Shown: positions 20,969 through 28,361 of the stretch, piece after piece
Numbering within the stretch: position 1 is the stretch's first letter
Layout: every line of letters starts with the position of its first letter
Assembly (NCBI GenBank): GCA_018882935.1
Contig: VERA01000013.1
Span: forward strand, 1 to 46,775
From: Burkholderiaceae bacterium
Lineage (GTDB): Bacteria; Pseudomonadota; Gammaproteobacteria; Burkholderiales; Burkholderiaceae_D
Length of the DNA stretch: 46,775 bases
Reading direction: 5' to 3'
Notes under the pieces: model-generated
What the model was told of the DNA's origin: nothing
The model's input: only the letters and a program-made list of their open reading frames with translations
The model's database searches: none
Translations under genes and position numbers: made by a program

Positions 20969-21831
20969 AGACGATGCGCGCTTTCGAACGAACGCTCGAC
21001 GCCGCACACCGGATCAATAAAAGAAATCGCGCTGGCACATAATTTTAATGGCGCAGAAAAATCTTCCAGCGTAGTCGGCTCAGGCGTGGGGTAAAACTTG
21101 TCGTTGATGATGGGAATACCAAGCATGCTCATGTGAAAGCGTAGCTGATGCATTTTGCCAGTCTCGGGGATAAGTCTGTAGCGACCGATGTGGCCATCAT
21201 GCGACTGCAACTCGATGTGGGTTACTGCGTTCGGCTCCCCCGGGACGTCTTTGACCCGAAAAAACAAATCATCACGGACAATACGACTACGCACAGTACA
21301 TGGCAACTTTACATCCGCGTTCAGCGGCGCTAGCGCTTGATAAACTTTATGAACCTTTTTGAATCGGAACATCGCCTGCCAGAGCGACCGAGTGGCCGGG
21401 TTCACCGAAAACAATATTACCCCAGCAGTCTCACGATCCAAACGATGAATCGGGCTGATGGATTGCAAACCGGTTTTCCGTCGCAACCTGACCAGCAAGG
21501 ACTCATGCAAATATTTACCACCAGGCGTCACCGGCACGAAATGCGGTTTGTCGACCACAATCAGCTCATCATCTTGATATAAAACTACCTCTTCGAACGG
21601 GATCGGGGTTTCGTTAATGCGCACACGGTAGTAAAAAATCTTTGTGCCGCCGACATACGCAGCGTCGTAATCCAACACCTCACCACGGTCATTGCGTACG
21701 TCACCGCGACTCATGCGTAAACGCCATTCTGTCTCTGGCACCATGGGAAAGCGAACGGCGAGATATTGGCCTAAGGTTTTCCAGTGACCATGCGGAAGCC
21801 AGGCGAAACTGGGCGCCACACCCTCTCGCAT
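20965..21831 (-). CDS. RluA-family pseudouridine synthase
   Basis: The enzyme isomerises uridine to pseudouridine in rRNA or tRNA. It has 288 residues from ATG 21831. The catalytic motif HRLDRETAGVILFS holds the essential Asp. The segment LIVVDKPHFVPVTPGG is the conserved strand before it, and MHQLRFHMSMLGIPIINDKFY is the C-terminal KI-motif region. An N-terminal S4-like region is degenerate (WRLRMSRGDVRNDRGEVL). The target base cannot be assigned. A longer frame to 22035 overlaps the upstream gene and is low-complexity, so it was not used. The start is 34 bases after the end of the upstream gene. Confidence 0.9.
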   Translation of the reverse strand: MREGVAPSFAWLPHGHWKTLGQYLAVRFPMVPETEWRLRMSRGDVRNDRGEVLDYDAAYVGGTKIFYYRVRINETPIPFEEVVLYQDDELIVVDKPHFVPVTPGGKYLHESLLVRLRRKTGLQSISPIHRLDRETAGVILFSVNPATRSLWQAMFRFKKVHKVYQALAPLNADVKLPCTVRSRIVRDDLFFRVKDVPGEPNAVTHIELQSHDGHIGRYRLIPETGKMHQLRFHMSMLGIPIINDKFYPTPEPTTLEDFSAPLKLCASAISFIDPVCGVERSFESAHRL

Positions 21832-21865
21832 AGGCAGCACGGACGGCTCTGCTTGCGAGGGATGC

Positions 21866-22606
21866 TCAGAGATCAAATCGAACCGGCTCTGATGTCGCCA
21901 AGAAGGGGCGCGTTCTGGACCACAGCGCCGACCAGCCGGGAGGCCATGGCAATTCCGGGCCGGCGTACGGCGGCAGATTGGCGCGCAGCGGAATAATCGG
22001 CAAGGACGCCGGCATCGAGGCGCGGTGTCCATCAATACCTAGCGAATAGCCGTAATTCGGCAGCAGCGCGGCACAAACATCGGCGAACCAACGTGAGTGA
22101 TCTTCGTCGCGACCCAGCGCTTGCGCCAAGCCGTGCGGGTCAAACCGCGCCAATGCGGAGCATAGCTCTGCCACCGTGTCGGCAGGTCCGTCGCCCCAAC
22201 CCATCACCGGGTTCAGGTTGTAGTCGGCACCAGAGCCGTACCAGCCTTCACGCCAGCTGCGTCGGTACCAGTCACGTTTGCCAGTAAATAAATGCCAGCG
22301 CCAATGCAAGCCTGATGGCTTGGGCCAGCTGTATAGGTAGAGGCGCTGATAGCCCGCCTGATGTAACTGCTGCACCATGGCCATTAATCTTCCATGAGGC
22401 ATGCGATCAGGTGGCGCCGCTCGAAAATGAATCGGCTCGCCATCCGCATACTGCACCTGGTCACAGGAGAGATTCAAATCAAGCGTGCGCCCCTCGCTCC
22501 CAAATCGTGCTGAGACCCAGCCGGTCATTAAATTTACCGCCGTAATAACGCCATAGCCGCGATAGCGGTGAAAGATGACGGTGCCGGGAGCAAGTGCTTT
22601 CATCAA
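21866..22606 (-). CDS. Unrecognised protein with a UvrD-tail-like N-terminal domain
   Basis: I do not recognise this 246-residue soluble protein. Residues 6-50 (PGTVIFHRYRGYGVITAV followed by a basic strand WVSARFG) resemble the small Tudor/SH3-like barrel at the C-terminus of UvrD/PcrA helicases and related CarD-type domains, which bind RNA polymerase. The rest is rich in Trp, Tyr and Arg (for example WPKPSGLHWRWHLFTGKRDWYRRSW near residues 93-117) and ends with a Pro/Trp-rich stretch. No signal peptide or membrane helix is seen. It precedes the pseudouridine synthase by 34 bases and is probably cotranscribed with it. ATG 22606 or the next codon could be the start. Confidence 0.75.
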   Translation of the reverse strand: MMKALAPGTVIFHRYRGYGVITAVNLMTGWVSARFGSEGRTLDLNLSCDQVQYADGEPIHFRAAPPDRMPHGRLMAMVQQLHQAGYQRLYLYSWPKPSGLHWRWHLFTGKRDWYRRSWREGWYGSGADYNLNPVMGWGDGPADTVAELCSALARFDPHGLAQALGRDEDHSRWFADVCAALLPNYGYSLGIDGHRASMPASLPIIPLRANLPPYAGPELPWPPGWSALWSRTRPFLATSEPVRFDL

Positions 22607-22794
22607 CGATGCAGCATCAAAATAATTGGAGAGCGTAGTTTACTGTTATCAACGCGCGTTCGTATGTCGAATAATAAACCCGACATTCGCACCAATTTAT
22701 TGAACCTGTAACCGCAATGCAAGTGCAAACATAAAAGCATGCCAACTTAGCATTGGATTTTTCACCTTGTGCGCTTTTACCATGGCGGTCCATC

Positions 22795-22882
22795 TTGTCT
22801 CGGATGGCGGGCAACACTGGCGATCAACGCTGGCGTTGCTCAGCATTTCAGGAGTGGTTCCTCTGGGGCCACTCCTTTTTTT
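22795..22882 (+). ncRNA. Candidate small RNA or leader with two hairpins and an orphan terminator
   Basis: Between divergent genes, the plus strand carries a 12-bp imperfect hairpin (arms 22811-22822 and 22828-22839, loop ATCAA, one mismatch and two wobbles) directly followed by a strong terminator hairpin. No plus-strand gene lies upstream to need that terminator. It could end an independent small RNA or act as an attenuator before the asparaginase-like gene at 22921. I found no convincing promoter, so the 5' end is approximate. Confidence 0.45.
22851..22882 (+). terminator. Strong intrinsic terminator upstream of the asparaginase-like gene
   Basis: GGAGTGG (22851-22857) pairs with CCACTCC (22869-22875), and the stem continues with C-G and U-G pairs to a three-base loop (11 bp in all). 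Seven T residues follow (22876-22882). It lies only 39 bases before ATG 22921. Confidence 0.88.
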
Positions 22883-22920
22883 ATCGCGCTATCATGTTGG
22901 TGATTTTACGAGATCGCATC

Positions 22921-23409
22921 ATGAGCCTACGAATCATCGCCACCGGCGGCACCTTTGATAAAAGCTACGACCCCTTGACCGGGAACCTGGTCTTCGAGAG
23001 CAGCATTTTGCCAACCGCATTAGCGCGCGCCCGCATTACCGAAGCCATCAGCTTCGAGTCGTTGCTGGCGCTTGACTCGCTCGAGATGACTGACGAGCAC
23101 CGCGCGAAAATTTTGACAGCGTGCGAGCGCAGCGAACAGACAAAAATCGTGATCATCCATGGTACCGACACCATGCGTGAAACAGCCGAGGTGATCGGAC
23201 AAGCAGCTTTGCAAAAAACCATCGTACTTACCGGCGCTATGGTTCCGTACCGGATAGCCTCTTCAGACGCCTTATTCAACTTGGGTTTTGCCATTGCGGT
23301 AGCGCAGCTTAGTCACCCCGGCGTATTTGTCGCCATGAATGCCCAGGTATTTGACTGGGATAGCGTCAGAAAAAACAAAGCCGCAGGCGTTTTCGAGCGT
23401 AATGAATAA
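22921..23409 (+). CDS. Asparaginase-domain protein, single N-terminal domain
   Basis: The protein has 162 residues, about half of a type I/II L-asparaginase (near 330). It keeps the first threonine motif (ATGGTFDKSYDP, residues about 7-18) and the second motif HGTDTMRETAEVI (about residues 80-92) that hold the nucleophile and the catalytic Thr-Asp pair. The sequence stops after the VLTGAMVPYRIASSDALFNLGFA region. The C-terminal domain is absent and no continuation is visible downstream, so this looks like the short stand-alone family rather than a recent truncation. The ribosome site is weak. It converges on the pentapeptide gene with 22 bases between. Activity on asparagine is not assured. 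Confidence 0.8.
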   Translation: MSLRIIATGGTFDKSYDPLTGNLVFESSILPTALARARITEAISFESLLALDSLEMTDEHRAKILTACERSEQTKIVIIHGTDTMRETAEVIGQAALQKTIVLTGAMVPYRIASSDALFNLGFAIAVAQLSHPGVFVAMNAQVFDWDSVRKNKAAGVFERNE

Positions 23410-23431
23410 CGCCGTTATCACTGAACGCGTA

Positions 23432-23971
23432 TCAGCAACCGGAGTCGTTGACGCTGCCGTCCGGCATCACCGTATTGCAAAGTTTGGCCCCATCAAATTT
23501 GGTGCCGGTAGCGGTAGCGCCCTTCAAATTGGCGCCTTTCAAATTCGCCGAGCCGAATTCAGCGTTCGATAAATCTGCTCCTTGCAGGTTAGTCTCTCGT
23601 AGAAAAGCCCCTTGAAAATTTGCGCCGTTCAGTTTGGCTTCGCTTAAGTTGGCTTTTTTCAGGTTAGCGCTTTCAAAATTTGTTGATAGCGTTCTTTTCT
23701 CCATCGGCCGTTGCGACAGATCGGCTTTCGACAAATTCGCACCCACGAGATTCGCGTTCTGAAAATCTGCACCGCGTAAATCCGCACCAGACAGCGCGGC
23801 ATCAGTTAGATCACAATACTTGCAAGCGTTGGTAACACGCAAAGTTTCAAGCTTGCTTGCGTCTGCGGATAAAGCAATTGGCATCGCCGCGAGCAAGCCG
23901 CTTGCAGCAATTATCGATACAGCGAGGTGGCTTGACACAACAGGGCTCCTTCCGATGAACAGTTCTGCCAT
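23432..23971 (-). CDS. Secreted pentapeptide-repeat protein
   Basis: This 179-residue protein has an N-terminal hydrophobic segment ending MPIALSA, consistent with export (about 36 residues, slightly long). From about residue 58 it carries tandem A(D/N)LxG-type pentapeptides (ADLRG, ADFQN, ANLVG, ANLSK, ADLSQ, then ANLKK to ANLKG). They would form a right-handed quadrilateral beta-helix of four or more coils. Cysteines in NACKYCDL and at the C-terminus (LCNT, DSGC) could form disulfides in the periplasm. The CKYC motif just before the repeats is a recurring feature of this family. The function is unknown; DNA-mimic Qnr-type roles are unlikely for an exported protein. Confidence 0.88.
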   Translation of the reverse strand: MAELFIGRSPVVSSHLAVSIIAASGLLAAMPIALSADASKLETLRVTNACKYCDLTDAALSGADLRGADFQNANLVGANLSKADLSQRPMEKRTLSTNFESANLKKANLSEAKLNGANFQGAFLRETNLQGADLSNAEFGSANLKGANLKGATATGTKFDGAKLCNTVMPDGSVNDSGC

Positions 23972-24004
23972 TAATTTTAGGGATCATACTTGATCAGCAG
24001 CACG

Positions 24005-25390
24005 CTATTTGCCGATACAAAATCGACTGAAAATAACACCAAGCAGATCGTCAGAAGTGAACGCGCCGGTAATGCTGCTTAACTGTAGCTGTGCTAAACG
24101 TAACTCTTCAGCAAACAGGTCAAGCGATCGATCATCGTTTCCAGCGTATTGCTCGGCGATGGTGAGGTGCTCGTGCGCGGCGCGCAACGCCATCAGATGC
24201 CGCTCGCGCGCAAGATAAATCGATTGATCAGTTTGCTGCCAGCCAGCGACTTGCAGCAGCGCAGACCGCAGCAAATCAATGCCACCGCCTGTTACTGCGG
24301 ACAAGTAAATATGCGTGGCATCTCCCTGCAGCTCGAGCGATGGCTTATGCCCGGAGATGTCGATCTTGTTCCAGATACGCAGCAGCGGAAGGCGCGCTGG
24401 AAGGCGCTCGACCAGGGCTTCGTCGGCGCGTGTCGGTCCCCGACTTGCATCCAGGATGTGCAGCACAACATCGGCCTCATCTACGGCAGCCCAAGTGCGT
24501 GCGATACCGATTCGCTCGACCTCGTCGCTGGCATCCTGATCATCTCGGATACCGGCAGTGTCGATAACATGGATCGGGATGCCCTCGATTTGTATAGTCT
24601 CTGTTACCTTATCGCGCGTGGTGCCGGCGATTGCGGTTACGATCGCCACTTCTGCCCCGGCCAACGCGTTTAACAACGAGCTCTTGCCGACATTGGGCAA
24701 ACCAGCCAGCACGACCTTGAGTCCGCTGCGTAACAGCGCGCCCTGACCTGCCTGTGCCAGTATGTTCTCAAGGGAATCGCGAATACTGTTTAAACGGCCG
24801 CGCGCATCTGACGACGCGAGAAATTCGATTTCTTCCTCAGGAAAATCCAAGGTGGCCTCGACCAACATCCGCACATGCGTTACTTGATCGACCAGCTCAG
24901 ACACAACCTGCGAGAAAGCACCGCTTAACGAGCGCGTCGCCAGCCGTGCCGCGGCCTCGGTGGACGCCTCGATCAGATCCGCCACTGCCTCGGCCTGGGC
25001 GAGATCGAGCTTATTGTTCTGAAACGCGCGAAATGTGAATTCACCTGGTTGCGCATGTCGAAGACCGATCTCTGCGCCGGCCTCCAGACATCGATTCAGC
25101 AGCATCTGCAGCACTACGGGCCCGCCGTGCCCATGCAGCTCGAGTACATCCTCACCCGTATAAGAATGCGGAGCCTCGAACCACAGCACCAGGCCGCGAT
25201 CAATCACACTGCCGTCTGCAGCAACAAAGCCGACGTATGTCGCGTGCCGCGCGCGTAGTGCACTCGCCGGTAATCCGCACACCGCCGAGGCTACCGACAG
25301 CAAGCCACGGCCAGAGAGGCGAACGACGCCGATACCGCCACGACCAGGCGCAGTGGCGATGGCCGCAATGGGAGAAGAATCAGGAAACAT
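24005..25390 (-). CDS. mnmE: tRNA modification GTPase MnmE
   Basis: MnmE is the GTPase partner of MnmG in wobble U34 modification. It has 461 residues. The N-terminal folate-binding domain begins [20 protein letters not shown]. The G domain starts with the P-loop GLPNVGKS at residues 230-237, followed by GTTRDKVTE (switch region) and DTAGIRD. The protein ends with the invariant C-terminal FCIGK containing the catalytic Cys. A terminator separates it from yidC upstream, so it likely has its own promoter or read-through supply. Confidence 0.97.
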   Translation of the reverse strand: MFPDSSPIAAIATAPGRGGIGVVRLSGRGLLSVASAVCGLPASALRARHATYVGFVAADGSVIDRGLVLWFEAPHSYTGEDVLELHGHGGPVVLQMLLNRCLEAGAEIGLRHAQPGEFTFRAFQNNKLDLAQAEAVADLIEASTEAAARLATRSLSGAFSQVVSELVDQVTHVRMLVEATLDFPEEEIEFLASSDARGRLNSIRDSLENILAQAGQGALLRSGLKVVLAGLPNVGKSSLLNALAGAEVAIVTAIAGTTRDKVTETIQIEGIPIHVIDTAGIRDDQDASDEVERIGIARTWAAVDEADVVLHILDASRGPTRADEALVERLPARLPLLRIWNKIDISGHKPSLELQGDATHIYLSAVTGGGIDLLRSALLQVAGWQQTDQSIYLARERHLMALRAAHEHLTIAEQYAGNDDRSLDLFAEELRLAQLQLSSITGAFTSDDLLGVIFSRFCIGK

Positions 25391-25410
25391 GCAGGGATTC
25401 TAGTCGCAAT

Positions 25411-25442
25411 AAAAAAGTCCGCGCGATCAGGCAGCGGACTTT
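25411..25442 (-). terminator. Terminator of the rpmH-rnpA-yidD-yidC operon
   Basis: Minus-strand reading gives AAAGTCCGC (25442-25434), an 11-base loop, GCGGACTTT (25422-25414) and a T-run complementary to 25411-25416. It lies 22 bases after the yidC stop and 20 bases before mnmE. Confidence 0.85.
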
Positions 25443-25464
25443 CTTGAAAGCGCGGGGCCGAGCG

Positions 25465-27138
25465 CTACGCTTTGCCGGCCTCGGATTGTTTGGTAATAAC
25501 CCATTGCTGTGCAATCGACAAAATATTGTTGACCACCCAGTACAGCACCAGTCCGGAAGGGAAGTAGAAAAACATGAATGAAAACACCAGCGGCATGATC
25601 ATCATGACTTTCGCCTGAATTGGATCGGGCGGCGTGGGGTTTAATTTGGTTTGCACATACATCGATGCCGCCATGATGATAGGTAGCAGTCCGATCGGCA
25701 TGTCGATCCCCGGCAGTGTGCCGAACAACGTGTCTGGTGCGGACAAATCATGAATCCAGCCTAGCCATGGCGCGTGGCGCATCTCTACGCTGGCAAGCAG
25801 CACCCAGTACAGCGCGATAAACACGGGTATCTGCACAACGATGGGCAGACAGCCACCAAGAGGATTGATTTTCTCGGTCTTGTACAACTCCATCATGGCG
25901 GCATTCATTTTTTGCGGATCGCCCTGATGTCGCTCGCGTATGGCCGTCATCTTGGGGGTCACCAGCTTCATCTTGGCCATGCTGCGGTAGCTTGCTGCGG
26001 ACAACGGGAAGAACGCGAGCTTGATCAGAATGGTCAGGAAAATAATGGTCCAGCCCCAGTTACCGAGCAAGGCGTGCAATTGCGTCATCAACCAGAAAAT
26101 CGGTTTGGCAATCAGCGTCAGCCAGCCATAGTCTTTTACCAGATCAAAGTCGGTGGCAAATTTGTCCAGCATTACTGATTCTTGCGGACCTGCGTAGAAC
26201 TTGCCTTCATGAGTCGCGCTGGCGTTGGGCGCGATTTGCCCGACGGGCATGATGGCGCCCACGGCATAGAGCCGAGGCCCGACCTTGCGGGTGAATAACT
26301 CATGGTCGCCCTTGGAGAGCGGCGCAAAGGCCGCAACAAAATAATGCTGCACCATCGCTACCCAGCCATCAGGCGTGCGCGCGGCGACCGGGTTTTTGCC
26401 TTTCTCGATATCTTCGAAGCTGACCTTGCGATATTTTTCTGCGTCGGTGTAAATCGCCGGCCCGGTGAAGGTGGTGTAAAAGTAGGAGTCTCCGCCCAGT
26501 TTGCTGTCGTCACGCACCAGTTGCGCGTAGAGCGACGGCGTGATCGCTGTTGGGCCGCGATTTTCAACGCTGTGCTGGATGCCAATGTCGTACTCGCCGC
26601 GTTTTAGCGTATAGGTCTTGGTGACCCTCACCCCGCCCTGTTCGCTATCCAGCACGAGTTGCAGCGTGTCGCCAGAGCCCAGGTCTCGCACGCCATCGCG
26701 CGCAACAAACGCCGAGCGGTGGTTAGGGAAGTCGCCACCGATCAAGCCGCTCTGCGCAACATAGGTGAGATGGTCATTTTTTTGCAGCAGCACCACCGGC
26801 CGGCCAGACGCTTTGTCATCTTGATGCTGCAGCAGCTCGACGCGCGTGATGTCACCGCCCAAGGTATTGATCTCGAGTTTCAACAGATCGGTGCTTAGAC
26901 TAATGATTTGGCCAGAACCCGACGACGGGCCGGTAGCCGGAAGCTCGGCGCCGGGCACTGCCGCCGGTGCTGGTGCTGTTACCTGTGGAACTGCAACGTC
27001 CTTGGTAGCGGTTGTGGTCGGGTTTGCTGCTTCAGCCGAAGCCGGTTGCGGCGGGTTGCTGTAACGATTCCAGTTTTCCCATAGCATCAGCAATGAGAGC
27101 GAAAACACCACTAACAGCACAGTACGTTTGATATCCAT
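25465..27138 (-). CDS. yidC: Membrane protein insertase YidC
   Basis: YidC inserts and folds inner-membrane proteins, alone or with SecYEG; the Fo a and c subunits are typical clients. It has 557 residues from ATG 27138. Residues 1-22 form the N-terminal membrane anchor (MDIKRTVLLVVFSLSLLML), followed by a Pro/Ala-rich linker and the large periplasmic beta-sandwich domain. The conserved Oxa1 core runs from about residue 370 with the cytoplasmic hairpin MAKMKLVTPKMTAIRERH and the helices PIVVQIPVFIALYWVLL. The start is 22 bases after yidD; the longer frame upstream is yidD in another phase. Confidence 0.97.
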   Translation of the reverse strand: MDIKRTVLLVVFSLSLLMLWENWNRYSNPPQPASAEAANPTTTATKDVAVPQVTAPAPAAVPGAELPATGPSSGSGQIISLSTDLLKLEINTLGGDITRVELLQHQDDKASGRPVVLLQKNDHLTYVAQSGLIGGDFPNHRSAFVARDGVRDLGSGDTLQLVLDSEQGGVRVTKTYTLKRGEYDIGIQHSVENRGPTAITPSLYAQLVRDDSKLGGDSYFYTTFTGPAIYTDAEKYRKVSFEDIEKGKNPVAARTPDGWVAMVQHYFVAAFAPLSKGDHELFTRKVGPRLYAVGAIMPVGQIAPNASATHEGKFYAGPQESVMLDKFATDFDLVKDYGWLTLIAKPIFWLMTQLHALLGNWGWTIIFLTILIKLAFFPLSAASYRSMAKMKLVTPKMTAIRERHQGDPQKMNAAMMELYKTEKINPLGGCLPIVVQIPVFIALYWVLLASVEMRHAPWLGWIHDLSAPDTLFGTLPGIDMPIGLLPIIMAASMYVQTKLNPTPPDPIQAKVMMIMPLVFSFMFFYFPSGLVLYWVVNNILSIAQQWVITKQSEAGKA

Positions 27139-27160
27139 TGATTTTTCGAAGGTGAGAAAT

Positions 27161-27424
27161 TCAGTGATGCGTCTGCGAGGCAGTCGCGCACAAGGGTTTG
27201 GCGGCGTGGTCGATGGCCGGCACCGGGTCATAGCCCCCGGCATGCCACGGGTGGCATTTGCACAGTCGCCGTCCAGCTAGCGCGCTGCCCTTGATCGGTC
27301 CGTACAAAGTAATTGCGTCGCGCGCGTAAGCCGAGCAGCTCGGAAAAAATCGGCAGTTTTGGCCGAGGAATGGGCTGATACCGAGCTGGTAGATACGCAG
27401 CAATGCGAGCAGGATCGTTTTCAT
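27161..27424 (-). CDS. yidD: Membrane protein insertion efficiency factor YidD
   Basis: This is a small amphipathic protein of 87 residues. Its conserved segment YQLGISPFLGQNCRFFPSCSAYARDAI with three Cys (described here by the parts NCRFFPSCSAYA and CKCHPWHAGGYDPVP) matches the UPF0161 family. It helps membrane protein insertion by YidC, probably on the inner face of the membrane. The ATG overlaps the rnpA stop by four bases (ATGA), giving translational coupling. Confidence 0.96.
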   Translation of the reverse strand: MKTILLALLRIYQLGISPFLGQNCRFFPSCSAYARDAITLYGPIKGSALAGRRLCKCHPWHAGGYDPVPAIDHAAKPLCATASQTHH

Positions 27425-27798
27425 GCGCGTGGCGCCGGGATTTCTGAAAACAAGCGACGCAACTCAGCACCTAACACCACCCGCAATGAGCGCGGCGCTG
27501 CGGTTGATTCACGCCGGAGTGGCGATTGGGCGAGTCTCACTATGCAGTCGAATGAGCCCGGCGGCGACTTACGGAACACCTCCCGCACCATGCGCTTGAT
27601 TGCATTGCGCGTCACCGCGCGTGGCGCAAGCCGTTTTGCCACCACGACGCCCAAGCGCGCGTGGCCGAGCACATTCGGACGAAGATAGAGCACGAAGTTT
27701 TCGGTTCGCTGCATGGGCCGCAAACGAAAAACGGATGAGAAATCATCCGTTTTTACAATACGTTGGTGCCTGCCGTAGCCCTCCGGAGAACCGGGCAT
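27421..27798 (-). CDS. rnpA: Ribonuclease P protein component
   Basis: RnpA is the protein subunit of RNase P, which removes the 5' leader of tRNA precursors. It has about 125 residues. The RNR-type motif appears as AVTRNAIKRMVREVFR. The strand LGVVVAKRLAPRAVTRN is typical. The start is uncertain: ATG 27798 gives a short extension before the conserved RIVKTDDFSSVFR, with no clear ribosome site. Frames further upstream run through rpmH. It sits 31 bases after rpmH in the standard order. Confidence 0.95.
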   Translation of the reverse strand: MPGSPEGYGRHQRIVKTDDFSSVFRLRPMQRTENFVLYLRPNVLGHARLGVVVAKRLAPRAVTRNAIKRMVREVFRKSPPGSFDCIVRLAQSPLRRESTAAPRSLRVVLGAELRRLFSEIPAPRA

Positions 27799-27829
27799 GC
27801 AACGACGCGGATTGAGCCGAGCTACCGGT

Positions 27830-27964
27830 TTAAACCGCCAGGCGCTTGCGGCCTTTTGCACGGCGCGCATTCAGCACGGCGCGACCGGCGCGAGTTGCCA
27901 TGCGAGCACGAAAGCCATGAGTGCGCTTGCGGCGAACGACAGAAGGTTGGAATGTACGTTTCAT
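27830..27964 (-). CDS. rpmH: Ribosomal protein L34
   Basis: This 44-residue, strongly basic protein of the large ribosomal subunit starts [20 protein letters not shown] and ends [11 protein letters not shown], matching L34 along its whole length. It is the first gene of the leftward operon and faces dnaA across the origin region. A promoter with TTGACA lies about 115 bases upstream of its start. Confidence 0.98.
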   Translation of the reverse strand: MKRTFQPSVVRRKRTHGFRARMATRAGRAVLNARRAKGRKRLAV

Positions 27965-28085
27965 AATGGTCTCGCGAAGTTGTAGGGGGCGACATATGGC
28001 GTGAGCCGCGGCCAGGTCGGTAACTACAGCAACGGCCGCCCCGGCCTGATGCAATTATGCCTAAGCGCGATGCGCAGAACCGCGA

Positions 28086-28115
28086 ATTAGACACCAGAAT
28101 GTGTATATCTGTCAA
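28086..28115 (-). promoter_or_regulatory. Sigma70 promoter of rpmH-rnpA-yidD-yidC
   Basis: On the minus strand a perfect TTGACA (28115-28110) is followed after 18 bases by TCTAAT (28091-28086), a 5-of-6 match to the -10 consensus. The predicted start near 28079 leaves a leader of about 115 bases before rpmH. Confidence 0.8.
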
Positions 28116-28216
28116 TCACTTAAGGTGCCTACCGGAAGCCCTTGATACACAAGCAGAAACCTTGTCATGCGCAAGCCGGGTGTCCAACGCGGGTGGCATA
28201 AATTCACCTATCAGCC

Positions 28217-28225
28217 TGTGGATAA
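28217..28225 (-). promoter_or_regulatory. DnaA box
   Basis: TGTGGATAA is the exact complement of the high-affinity DnaA box TTATCCACA. It lies 137 bases upstream of dnaA, so it could serve origin firing, dnaA autoregulation or both. Confidence 0.8.
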
Positions 28226-28361
28226 CTAGCGCCGGCGGCGGTAAAATGGCGGTTGATTCTGCCGTAGCGAGATAGTTCCCACCTGTCCCCCGCGGCGCCT
28301 CAATGCACCGATCAACCAATAAATGAAGCGCAGCCGCTGCAGCTTCTGTTTGGACGTTTAA

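Larger units (their letters stand above)
27965..28361. other. Probable oriC region between rpmH and dnaA
   Basis: This 397-base gap separates leftward housekeeping genes from rightward dnaA-dnaN-gyrB. In many betaproteobacteria this position is the replication origin. It contains one perfect DnaA box (28217-28225) and one 7-of-9 match, TGTGTATAT (28100-28108), but no obvious AT-rich unwinding stretch. The evidence for oriC is therefore mainly positional. It also contains the rpmH promoter and presumably the dnaA promoter. Confidence 0.6.

Noticed and set aside
21832..22035. N-terminal extension of the pseudouridine synthase to 22035
   Set aside because: It overlaps the end of the upstream gene and encodes an Arg/Pro/Cys-rich sequence unlike the family.
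15787..22606. The accessory block as a recently acquired genomic island
   Set aside because: No integrase, transposase, tRNA target or direct repeats are seen, and sampled lines show GC only modestly lower than the atp operon.
22617..22817. A 66-codon minus-strand frame upstream of the unknown protein
   Set aside because: No ribosome site or family features; it lies opposite the RNA candidate and is more likely chance.
22795..22882. Identity of the hairpin region as 4.5S, 6S or tRNA
   Set aside because: The conserved SRP RNA loop, the 6S bubble architecture and a tRNA cloverleaf are not recognisable.
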